Below, one piece after another: positions 6,220-13,400 of a stretch of 13,685 nt of DNA (the first letter of the stretch is position 1; the number at the start of each line of letters is the position of its first letter). The notes under the pieces are model-generated. The model searched no databases. It saw nothing but the letters and a program-made list of their open reading frames with translations, and was not told the origin of the DNA. Origin of the DNA: Candidatus Njordarchaeota archaeon (lineage in GTDB: Archaea > Asgardarchaeota > Njordarchaeia > Njordarchaeales > Njordarchaeaceae). A program made the position numbers and the translations under genes. Where the stretch lies: the NCBI GenBank assembly GCA_029856615.1, contig JAHKLF010000017.1:1-13685 (forward strand). Reading direction: 5' to 3'.

Positions 6220-7305
6220 TTGAATGAAAATGATGATATCAGCGTACGAAAAAATGAGCATATCCATATAGTTTTAGAGAACGATGTTGACGCCAAAATT
6301 ACCACTTGGTTAGAATGCGTAATTTTGATCCATAAGGCTCTTCCTGAAATAGATTTCAATACAATAAATACTCACGTAGAAGCATTCGGAAGGAGATTTA
6401 ATGCCCCTATACTAATTGAAGGTATGACTGGAGGAACAGAATTAGCATCCATAATCAATAAGAACTTAGCAATGGTAGCTGAAGAGTTTAACATACCGAT
6501 GGGTCTGGGAAGCCAACGAATAGCTCTTAAGCATCCTAATACAGCATGGAGTTTCAAAATAGCGAGAGAAACAGCGCCTAATGCTTTTTTAATAGCTAAC
6601 ATAGGAGCTCCACAGTTAAGAGAGCTTAGCTTAACTGATATTGACAGTATTGTTTCAATGATCGAGGCTAATGCTCTCGCCATTCATCTTAATCCACTCC
6701 AAGAAGTCGTCCAGCCGGAGGGAGATAAAAATTATCAAGGAATAATCGATAAAATAGCTGAGATATCGGATGCTTTAAAAATTCCAATAATTGCTAAGGA
6801 AACTGGTGCAGGTATCTCCCGAGAAGTCGCAAGAATGCTTATACAAGCAGGAGTAAAAGCAATAGATGTAGCTGGTGCTGGAGGAACTAGCTGGGCTGCA
6901 GTGGAATATTATAGGGCAAAAAGACGAGGAGACGAACTTAGTGAACAGCTTGGTAAGACATTTTGGAACTGGGGGATTCCAACTGCTGCGAGCATCTTAG
7001 AAGTAAAAAATGCTATATTGGGACACGAAGTTTATCTTATTGGTAGTGGAGGAATACGTAATGGCTTAGATGTCGGCAAAGCTATTGTACTAGGCGCTGA
7101 TTTGGTAGGTATGGCTCAACCATTCCTTTTGCCGGCTATAAAAGGAGTTAAAGAGTTAAAGCATTTTCTTACGACAATTTTGCTAGAGTTAAAAACTACG
7201 ATGTTTTTGACGGGTTCGAGGAATATAAACGAGTTTAAAAATACTGAGTATTTTATAATGCCCCCTCTCAAATACTGGGTTGATGAAAGAAAATTAAAGA
7301 TATAG
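6220..7305 (+). CDS. fni: Isopentenyl-diphosphate delta-isomerase, type II (FMN-dependent)
   Basis: This enzyme interconverts IPP and DMAPP using reduced FMN, supplying the DMAPP primer for GGPP synthase. From TTG 6220 it has 361 residues. Signatures of the FMN-dependent family (related to bacterial Fni) appear in order: RKNEH (10-14, close to the N-terminus as in the family), EGMTGG, GLGSQR, NPLQE followed by QPEGD (catalytic Gln and Mg-binding Glu region), KETGAGIS, AGAGGTSW and GSGGIRNGLDVGKAIVLGAD (FMN-phosphate site). A GTG start at 6208 is possible and would add four residues, but it overlaps the ribosome binding site. The gene lies between HMG-CoA synthase and GGPP synthase with almost no spacing, so all three are likely co-transcribed. 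Confidence 0.95.
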   Translation: MNENDDISVRKNEHIHIVLENDVDAKITTWLECVILIHKALPEIDFNTINTHVEAFGRRFNAPILIEGMTGGTELASIINKNLAMVAEEFNIPMGLGSQRIALKHPNTAWSFKIARETAPNAFLIANIGAPQLRELSLTDIDSIVSMIEANALAIHLNPLQEVVQPEGDKNYQGIIDKIAEISDALKIPIIAKETGAGISREVARMLIQAGVKAIDVAGAGGTSWAAVEYYRAKRRGDELSEQLGKTFWNWGIPTAASILEVKNAILGHEVYLIGSGGIRNGLDVGKAIVLGADLVGMAQPFLLPAIKGVKELKHFLTTILLELKTTMFLTGSRNINEFKNTEYFIMPPLKYWVDERKLKI

Positions 7306-7315
7306 GGTGTTTTTA

Positions 7316-8305
7316 ATGCCTCAGGAGGAATTATTAGTTAATATTAAAAGGGTAGCCAAGCTTGTTGATGACTTTATGCTAAAGAATATACAAGGTGAAA
7401 TTAAGGACTTATATGAGGCATCGCGTCACCTTATGAAAGCTGGAGGGAAAAGACTTCGACCATTTCTGATAGTTACGGGTTATAATGTATTCCGGGAAGA
7501 TATAGAAAGAGTTCTACCCGTTGCTGCAGCGGTAGAGATTTTTCATACATTCACACTTATTCATGATGATATAATGGATCGAGATGAATTTAGGAGAGGT
7601 GTCCCCACAGTTCATAAAGTATGGGGCGAACCAATGGCTATCTTAGCAGGGGATTTACTCCACGCGAAAACATATGAATTACTTTCTAAGGCTGATTTAC
7701 CACCTCAAATAATCGCACGATTAGTTAGAGAAATGGCCGAAGCAGCAACAATTATATGTGAAGGACAAGCAATGGATATGTCATTCGAAGAACGCATGGA
7801 TGTAACTGTGGACGAATATTTTGAGATGATTAAAAGAAAAACCGCCTTTTTATTCAGACTAAGCGCAAGATTTGGGGGAATAGTAGCTGCTGCTAATGAA
7901 GAAGCTATTTCTGCTTTAACTCGATATGGTGAGGACATAGGGATTGCATTTCAAATGATCGATGATATATTAGGACTATTCGGCAAAGAAGAAGAAACTG
8001 GAAAACCCGTTGGAAGCGACGTTAGAGAAAGTAAGAAGACGTATCCTATCCTTTACGCTCTAGAAAAAGCTTCTGGTGAGGATAAAGATACACTAAGGCG
8101 CATCCTTACGAAGAAGGAAAAAACCGAAGAAGATATTAAGATAGCTCTAGAAATCATTAAGCGATCGGGTGGCGAAGAAGCAACCCGTAAGTTAGCGCGT
8201 GAATATGCTGAACGCGCTATAAATGCAATAACAAGTTTACCAGAAAATAATGCTAGGAAACTATTAGTTCAGTTAGCAGAATTCGTAATCGAGAGAAGTT
8301 ACTAG
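7316..8305 (+). CDS. idsA: Geranylgeranyl diphosphate synthase (E-polyprenyl synthase)
   Basis: This trans-prenyltransferase extends DMAPP with IPP to the C20 diphosphate used by the two ether-forming enzymes upstream. From ATG 7316 it has 329 residues; GGGTG at 7305-7309 is the likely ribosome binding site and GTG 7307 an unlikely alternative. Motifs: GGKRLRP (43-49, IPP binding), the first Asp-rich motif DDIMD (84-88), GDLLHAKTY, KRKTAFLF (173-180), and the second motif QMIDDILGLFG (213-223), in which DDxxG replaces the common DDxxD, as seen in other archaeal GGPP synthases. Phe79, five residues before the first motif, is the bulky residue that typically stops elongation near C20, so GGPP rather than a C25 product is expected. 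The gene starts 10 bases after the isomerase stop. Confidence 0.93.
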   Translation: MPQEELLVNIKRVAKLVDDFMLKNIQGEIKDLYEASRHLMKAGGKRLRPFLIVTGYNVFREDIERVLPVAAAVEIFHTFTLIHDDIMDRDEFRRGVPTVHKVWGEPMAILAGDLLHAKTYELLSKADLPPQIIARLVREMAEAATIICEGQAMDMSFEERMDVTVDEYFEMIKRKTAFLFRLSARFGGIVAAANEEAISALTRYGEDIGIAFQMIDDILGLFGKEEETGKPVGSDVRESKKTYPILYALEKASGEDKDTLRRILTKKEKTEEDIKIALEIIKRSGGEEATRKLAREYAERAINAITSLPENNARKLLVQLAEFVIERSY

Positions 8306-8325
8306 GCTTATCTTATTTTTTTCTA
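8306..8325 (+). terminator. T-rich probable transcription terminator
   Basis: Directly after the GGPP synthase stop the coding strand runs CTTATCTTA followed by seven T (8316-8322). Oligo-T tracts without a hairpin are sufficient for termination in archaea. This would end the HMG-CoA synthase-isomerase-GGPP synthase unit. A TATA-like TTAAAA (8355-8360) further on could then start the reductase transcript. Confidence 0.4.
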
Positions 8326-8402
8326 AAATTTAATAACTCCAATTATCTATTCTCTTAAAATGTTCCGCGTAAATATGCTCACTAATTAGGGGGGTTAGAA
8401 TT

Positions 8403-9788
8403 TTGTTTGATTATGACGTCATAATAGCGGGAGCCGGCATCGGAGGGAAAACCTTAGCTTACAAGCTTGCACGCGAGGGAATAGATATCTTATTAATCGA
8501 TATGAAACCTCAAGAAAAAATAGGTCTAAAAGTCTGCGGCGATGGAATATCAGCCAGCTACTTCGAAAAACTTAATATTCCAAAACCGCATGGAAGAGAA
8601 CTCGCTAGCATCATTAATGCATCAGAAGTCCTCTCTCCGGATAAACAAAGCACGTTAATTATAGAAGGTTTAGGCTACACAATTGATCGGCTGGAATTTG
8701 AGCAACGCCTATTAAAGGATGCCTTAGCTAAAGGTGTACATTTACTTGATAACACACACGTTTTGGGCCCAATAATAGAGGAGAACGCAGTAAAAGGAGC
8801 TATGGTTAAGGATAATAAGACGAGTGAGATAAAGAAAATTCGGGCAAAAATCACTATAGATGCTACTGGACAAACCGCTGCGATAAGAAACCGCTTACCT
8901 AATAATTTCTTAATTGAAAAATCTATCGATCGATTTGATATTGCAGCTGCATATAGAGAAATCATCGCTCTTCGAGATGAGCCCATGTGGGAAACTGATA
9001 AAATATACATATATCTTTCTCACAAGTATGCTCCTGGGGGATATACTTGGATTTTCCCCAAGGGCAAAATGATAGCTAATATTGGAATTGGTGTCCAGCC
9101 GCTGGAAAATGGGCCTAGCCCAGTACATCTCCTGGAAATATTCTACAAAGACTGGAAGATACAAAAAAGCGAAGTAATACACGCGGGCGGCGGATTTGTA
9201 CCCGTAAGACGATGCTTATCACAAATAGTAGGAAATGGTCTAATACTCATTGGAGATGCCGCATCTCAGGCTAATCCATTACATGGTGGAGGCATGGGCC
9301 ATGCAATGATCGCTGCATGCATTGCGGCTGAAGTAATAGCGCAGGGAATAGAATCGCGCGAAAACATTTTAACTATCCATGATCTATGGCCTTATGCTGT
9401 TAGATATATGCGTACAGATGGAGCAAAAAATGCTGCATTGGAAATAATTCGTTTGCTTTTACAAGGGATGACTGATGAAGAAATTAACTTCATAATGCGC
9501 GAGAAAATAGTTAGCGGTGATGAGTTATATCAGCTCGAATCAAGACCTAAAGAAAGTTCCGGGATATGGAGGAAAATACTGAAATCCGTTATGAAAGGAA
9601 AAATTGGATTACTAAGGCGCCTTAAGATAGCTAAAGATCTTTACTTCGAGATGTATCATCATTTTCATGCTTATCCAGATAATCCAAAAGATCTCACTAA
9701 ATGGCATATGAAGACAATGAGTATCGTTAAGGAAGCAAGAGAGAAACTTTGGAGAAACCCCGTGGAGCACACATTCTTACGTCGATAA
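8403..9788 (+). CDS. Geranylgeranyl reductase (archaeal lipid chain saturation)
   Basis: This FAD-dependent enzyme reduces the double bonds of the geranylgeranyl chains of archaeal lipids. It has 461 residues. Visible features are the Rossmann dinucleotide motif GAGIGG (10-15) with Asp33 ending the second strand; KVCGDGIS (43-50), matching the conserved redox-site loop with Cys45; the family motif PGGYTWIFP (211-219, PxxYxWxFP) followed by GIG; and the second FAD motif LIGDAASQANPLHGGG (282-297). The C-terminal ~130 residues are helical, as in archaeal members, which are longer than many bacterial ones. The start is TTG 8403, preceded by six G (8389-8394) at a spacing of eight. It closes the lipid cluster, separated from GGPP synthase by 97 bases. 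Its 3' end overlaps the convergent DHH gene by 12 bases. A plant-type ChlP role in chlorophyll synthesis is unlikely in this context. Confidence 0.93.
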   Translation: MFDYDVIIAGAGIGGKTLAYKLAREGIDILLIDMKPQEKIGLKVCGDGISASYFEKLNIPKPHGRELASIINASEVLSPDKQSTLIIEGLGYTIDRLEFEQRLLKDALAKGVHLLDNTHVLGPIIEENAVKGAMVKDNKTSEIKKIRAKITIDATGQTAAIRNRLPNNFLIEKSIDRFDIAAAYREIIALRDEPMWETDKIYIYLSHKYAPGGYTWIFPKGKMIANIGIGVQPLENGPSPVHLLEIFYKDWKIQKSEVIHAGGGFVPVRRCLSQIVGNGLILIGDAASQANPLHGGGMGHAMIAACIAAEVIAQGIESRENILTIHDLWPYAVRYMRTDGAKNAALEIIRLLLQGMTDEEINFIMREKIVSGDELYQLESRPKESSGIWRKILKSVMKGKIGLLRRLKIAKDLYFEMYHHFHAYPDNPKDLTKWHMKTMSIVKEAREKLWRNPVEHTFLRR

Positions 9789-10673
9789 ATCTTTCTCTAA
9801 TATTTTTATTAGGTCGTTCAGCACCCTCTCTAGTTTTACATCTTTTTTGATAGTTTGAAACCCACCAACATTTCTTCTTCCACCTGCATTATATCCCATA
9901 TTTCTCAAATCTCGAAAAATCGGCATTAAATTGATGCCTCGTCGCTTAGTAGCTATTGTTCCAGTCACAAAATTCTCATTCTCAACACCAAGAGCTATTA
10001 CAATATCAAATTCTTCTTCTAAATCTAATAAAGCTAACCTTCTAGCTCCCTCATCTCTCCCAACATTATATGTGAAATAAACGACAGAGGGAGAAGAAAA
10101 TAGTACCTTAATACCTTTTTTCAGCTCATTAGCTCTTCTCTCAATATTTTTAAAAGCTTTCGCTCGTGCTTTACAAAGCTCTATTACACTCTTAAAATCA
10201 TCTTTAGCTAATTTGTAGGTAATTTCTAACCTCGGAAAACTTACGGGGTCAATTTGATAAGCTTTAAATAATAGTTGAGATAGAATATCCTGTCTCCAAT
10301 TCCCCTGATCAATAGCATTCACTGCATCAAGTATCTCTTCATCTGTTGGGATACCAAGCACTTCCGAGACTAATGCTGCTACGGATGGTGCTTTATCATC
10401 GAAAATCCATATGTTTCCATAACCCTCTATTTTCTCATGATGATCAAAGATTATAGAATTTGTTATTTGAGTTTTTGTTGGTGTTATTTCGATAGAAACG
10501 ACGTCATTAAGTTTCATACTTCTTAATTCTTTGGGATGAGGATAACTTATTATTGGCTCAATATTATACCTCCTTGCTAGTTTTATCAAAAGAGATGTGG
10601 CGAGAATACCATCCCAGTCCCCATCAGAGACTATTCTCCTTATCTTTGATAACAATAAATCTAGATCGATCAT
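9777..10673 (-). CDS. DHH-family phosphoesterase (RecJ/NrnA-like)
   Basis: DHH/DHHA1 proteins are Mn-dependent phosphoesterases that degrade nucleic acids or small nucleotides, including RecJ, oligoribonuclease NrnA and cyclic-dinucleotide phosphodiesterases. This 298-residue protein has the N-terminal metal motif SDGDWDG (16-22, Asp 17, 19, 21), the family-naming FDHH (76-79), an Asp in NAIDQGNW (122), and a C-terminal substrate-binding DHHA1 portion ending in GGRRNVGG (264-271). In canonical DHHA1 domains this last motif is GG(G)H; here Arg replaces the His, which could change specificity. A helical linker spans about 155-187. It lies 11 bases downstream of the Bax1 gene and is probably co-transcribed with it. 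The exact substrate cannot be read from sequence. Confidence 0.85.
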   Translation of the reverse strand: MIDLDLLLSKIRRIVSDGDWDGILATSLLIKLARRYNIEPIISYPHPKELRSMKLNDVVSIEITPTKTQITNSIIFDHHEKIEGYGNIWIFDDKAPSVAALVSEVLGIPTDEEILDAVNAIDQGNWRQDILSQLLFKAYQIDPVSFPRLEITYKLAKDDFKSVIELCKARAKAFKNIERRANELKKGIKVLFSSPSVVYFTYNVGRDEGARRLALLDLEEEFDIVIALGVENENFVTGTIATKRRGINLMPIFRDLRNMGYNAGGRRNVGGFQTIKKDVKLERVLNDLIKILEKDLST

Positions 10674-10684
10674 CTCTGAACACT

Positions 10685-11911
10685 CTAGACTAGCCCTATT
10701 AGTGTCGTCTTAATATTTTTCTTAAGATCCTGAACATTGTGATACCATATTTTAGGGAATTTTAAGCTCGCAAACCACTTTTTTAATCTCGAATCTATGA
10801 TTAATAGCAAATTTTTTTCTCCTATCTTCTCTAATTCTTCTAACTTTCCTCTTTTCCGACGGATATACTCTTTTGACCAGAAACCTATAACTTCAACGTA
10901 AATTTTTCTATTCCCACACATGATAGTAAAGTCGGGTATAAAAATGCGCTTCCCTATCTTTATTATATCGCTCTCCCTCATTACGACACAATTACTCGGT
11001 AGTGCTTCAATTATGTATGTATAAGCAGTTCTCTCAACATCACTATCGAAAAAATCACGAACACATAACTCCTCGATACCAATATTCCATGGTGTCACAA
11101 ATTCGGGAGCCCAAGCTGATTGACTATCAACTTTAATGATGTAGTTCTTATGCCCTATCGATAACAATCCTCGTACTTCCCAGTTTTTCACTCGATAAAT
11201 GGTATCTATTTTTAGCTCGCATATCCTTTTTCCCCTACTAGATGCTCCTCTCAAACTATATAGCTGTTTAGGCCCTCGTATTTCGCAGATCCAGCATCCT
11301 TTATCTTCTAGGATGTCGACCAGAATTCGTTCTTTTTTGGCTTTAAAAAGAAAATTCTTGATAACATATCCTATTTTCTTTACATTGCAAAATTTTATTT
11401 TCGCTTCATACAGCAAAGAGAAAGCTTTTTCCAAGAGAAGATAGTTTGCAATGAGTATCAGGTACTTAGGATTTTTAAGATCTCTTTTCCTAATGAGTCG
11501 CTTAGCACCAAAGATGCTCTCAGCTAATAATAATCTAAAATTTCTCTCTTCAATATCCTTCTCCGTACAGTAATTGGAAATCACATGGTTTAATCCTCCC
11601 AATGGAATAAAACCATGATGATTTTTTTCAATGTAAAGATAGAATTCTAAGACGGTATTAGGCGCTTCCTTTACTTCGAAATCATAGAAAAATTTTGATG
11701 CATAAAAATATAGGAGAGCCTTCTTCTCATCCCCTGTATTTCTAATCAATTGATTGATAATTGTATGAGGAGCGCATACTCTTCCCACATTTGATTCTAG
11801 TATATGGCGAACTCTCTCGGCGATTTTAACTTCATTACTGTCAGTATTTAAGAAATCAATTACTATTCTATCTCCATATGTATTAAAAATAAACGCGCGT
11901 AGAGGAATCAT
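10685..11911 (-). CDS. bax1: Bax1-like nuclease (DUF790 family)
   Basis: Bax1 is the archaeal nuclease that pairs with the XPB helicase and cleaves DNA at a junction, in a role like that of XPG in nucleotide excision repair. This 408-residue protein shows the family layout: an N-terminal domain opening MIPLRAFIFNTYGDRI, a helical middle with NYLLLEKAF and a strand-rich EIRGPKQLYSLRG segment, and a C-terminal PD-(D/E)xK-like nuclease core with PDF (Asp327), YVEVIGFW (Glu340) and a following K/R-rich helix. The length fits the family. Usually the gene adjoins the XPB helicase gene; none is in this window, and the gene instead sits between a 109-residue unknown (23-base gap) and a DHH phosphoesterase (11-base gap). 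Start ATG 11911 follows AAGG at a reasonable distance on the minus strand. Confidence 0.85.
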   Translation of the reverse strand: MIPLRAFIFNTYGDRIVIDFLNTDSNEVKIAERVRHILESNVGRVCAPHTIINQLIRNTGDEKKALLYFYASKFFYDFEVKEAPNTVLEFYLYIEKNHHGFIPLGGLNHVISNYCTEKDIEERNFRLLLAESIFGAKRLIRKRDLKNPKYLILIANYLLLEKAFSLLYEAKIKFCNVKKIGYVIKNFLFKAKKERILVDILEDKGCWICEIRGPKQLYSLRGASSRGKRICELKIDTIYRVKNWEVRGLLSIGHKNYIIKVDSQSAWAPEFVTPWNIGIEELCVRDFFDSDVERTAYTYIIEALPSNCVVMRESDIIKIGKRIFIPDFTIMCGNRKIYVEVIGFWSKEYIRRKRGKLEELEKIGEKNLLLIIDSRLKKWFASLKFPKIWYHNVQDLKKNIKTTLIGLV

Positions 11912-11934
11912 CGAATGAACCTTTATTGATGAAC

Positions 11935-12264
11935 TTATTCCACGATTTGATCTATTATTTTTCTATCCATATCCGTCAATTTAATCGTTCTATTAATGGT
12001 TTTTTGCTTTACATCCCAGATTATATACCAGCTCCCATCTCGCTTAATATGAAAATGCTTGTTTAAGCAATACAGAATTATTCGGTGATAATTGAAGAAC
12101 TTATGTAATTTCTTTACCTTAATTATTACAGGTTTCTTTCTCTTAAGTAATTCTCGAATTACTAAAATAAGCTTACCAGCAAAAGCATATGCAAGCGCTA
12201 TCTCGTCGTCTTGAACATTAGTCCTCCATTCTACTATTGCGCTCTTTAATTCCTTTATTCTCAT
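11935..12264 (-). CDS. Hypothetical 109-residue protein upstream of Bax1
   Basis: I do not recognise this small basic protein. It has three or four predicted helices (about 3-17, 22-41, 46-70), then a short strand pair around HIKRDGSWYIIWDV and a C-terminal helix in LTDMDRKIIDQIVE. That order recalls a winged-helix nucleic-acid-binding domain but is not diagnostic. There is no signal or membrane segment. ATG 12264 lacks a clear ribosome binding site, so the message may have a very short leader. It is the first gene of the probable three-gene minus-strand unit with Bax1 and the DHH phosphoesterase, which suggests a link to nucleic-acid processing. Confidence 0.7.
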   Translation of the reverse strand: MRIKELKSAIVEWRTNVQDDEIALAYAFAGKLILVIRELLKRKKPVIIKVKKLHKFFNYHRIILYCLNKHFHIKRDGSWYIIWDVKQKTINRTIKLTDMDRKIIDQIVE

Positions 12265-12315
12265 ATTTAGAACACACTAAATTGTTATTACATACTTTAT
12301 GATTCGTCAGAGAGA

Positions 12316-12332
12316 AATATTAAAGCTTATTC
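12316..12332 (-). promoter_or_regulatory. TATA-like promoter for the 109-aa/Bax1/DHH unit
   Basis: Read on the minus strand, the sequence is GAATAAGCTTTAATATT, with a purine-rich BRE-like start and a TTTAATATT TATA-like core about 55 bases before the start codon of the 109-residue protein. It lies directly after the stop of the upstream membrane-anchored protein. The positioning is right for an archaeal promoter, but the match is by eye. Confidence 0.4.
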
Positions 12333-12340
12333 ATATTGAA

Positions 12341-13345
12341 TTACATCTTTCTCATGAGTCTTCTTATTTTTAAAATTGTAACTGCTGCTAATGCAATCAT
12401 CATTATACTTATAACGATCCCGGCCGTGATCCCGTATACTCCGATCTTTTCTTCTTCCTCAAAAAATATTCTGATACTTGGATCATGGTATAATATCCTA
12501 TCAAATCTGGGATACGTAATTGCAAATTGCTCTTCAATGCTTTCATTCCTCAGCTCTTTTACGCCATGGATTATCGATTCGTTACCATCTATTCTCACTT
12601 TATTAGCTATTCTGAACTCTACTCCGTATTTCGCGTCTGGAGAAATGATATATATCTTATTTATCACATTATGCCTTATCTCTTCCTTTGAGAAATGCAT
12701 TTTAGGTTTGTGTTTTTTATATCTCCCTTTTTCAATTTGTTTATATCCCTCAATGCTTATAAGCAAAGCTATTTTAGATTGCTTTTTATGCCATGGCCAA
12801 TCCTCTATGATTATATCTATCTTAAGCTCATATTGTCCTTTTATCTCATAAGCATTAATCATGATATCCCTATCGAAAATACGATGAACTAGAGTTACTC
12901 GTGCATATGAAATCGGATAACCCTGCATGCCTATCTTAATGACTCTTATTCTCGCTGATAAATTAACCATTAATTCCGTTACATCATCTATCCTTCTTTC
13001 ATCATATGTGATATCCCATACTACTTTTTCACATAACACGCCAATCGCTGTGATTATATCGCTGGAATCATAAACATTGTTATCATTTTTGTCTATGAAT
13101 TCTACTATGCGAGAAAATCTTATGATATAATAAATGTCCTCAGCCTTAATATTCTCTATTAAATATTCAGGATGCGTATCTTTAAACTTAAAACGTATAT
13201 CGCCGCTGACAATTGAAGACTCATTGGGTATCCATGATGGCTGAGAGTACACCTTAAATTGTCCCGTGCAGAGTAATATAAACATAATAAGCATTGCTGA
13301 TAGTAATCGCGCTAAACTTTTAGCCACAATTAACACCAAAAACAT
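12341..13345 (-). CDS. Secreted, C-terminally membrane-anchored protein with EF-hand-like loop
   Basis: The function is unknown. The protein has 334 residues: an N-terminal hydrophobic signal peptide (about 9-27, cleavage plausibly near 34-36), an extracellular domain rich in beta strands, and one C-terminal transmembrane helix (about 303-326) followed by a basic tail (KIRRLMRK). This fits a cell-surface protein anchored in the membrane. Residues 85-96 (DKNDNNVYDSSD) have acidic or amide side chains at positions 1, 3, 5, 9 and 12, as in a calcium-binding EF-hand or dockerin loop, preceded by EFI; similar single loops occur in archaeal surface proteins. The start ATG 13345 puts the signal peptide at the N-terminus; Met18 and Met21 would cut into it. 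It is divergent from the membrane protein gene at 13401, with 55 bases between them. Confidence 0.75.
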   Translation of the reverse strand: MFLVLIVAKSLARLLSAMLIMFILLCTGQFKVYSQPSWIPNESSIVSGDIRFKFKDTHPEYLIENIKAEDIYYIIRFSRIVEFIDKNDNNVYDSSDIITAIGVLCEKVVWDITYDERRIDDVTELMVNLSARIRVIKIGMQGYPISYARVTLVHRIFDRDIMINAYEIKGQYELKIDIIIEDWPWHKKQSKIALLISIEGYKQIEKGRYKKHKPKMHFSKEEIRHNVINKIYIISPDAKYGVEFRIANKVRIDGNESIIHGVKELRNESIEEQFAITYPRFDRILYHDPSIRIFFEEEEKIGVYGITAGIVISIMMIALAAVTILKIRRLMRKM

Positions 13346-13360
13346 TCAATTACTCAAAAG

Positions 13361-13370
13361 AAAATATAAA
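13361..13370 (+). promoter_or_regulatory. TATA-box promoter for the rightmost membrane protein
   Basis: AAAATATAAA (TATAAA at 13365-13370), preceded by an A/G-rich BRE-like stretch, lies about 31-36 bases before ATG 13401. This predicts a start site close to the codon and a very short leader. It sits in the 55-base gap shared with the divergent secreted protein gene. Confidence 0.5.
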
Positions 13371-13400
13371 CTATGAGAACAAGTTGTGCATAGGATCACA

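Noticed and set aside
12336..12851. 171-codon plus-strand frame opposite the anchored surface protein
   Set aside because: Ile/Ser/Leu-rich shadow of the minus-strand gene, which has signal peptide, EF-hand loop and anchor in the right order.
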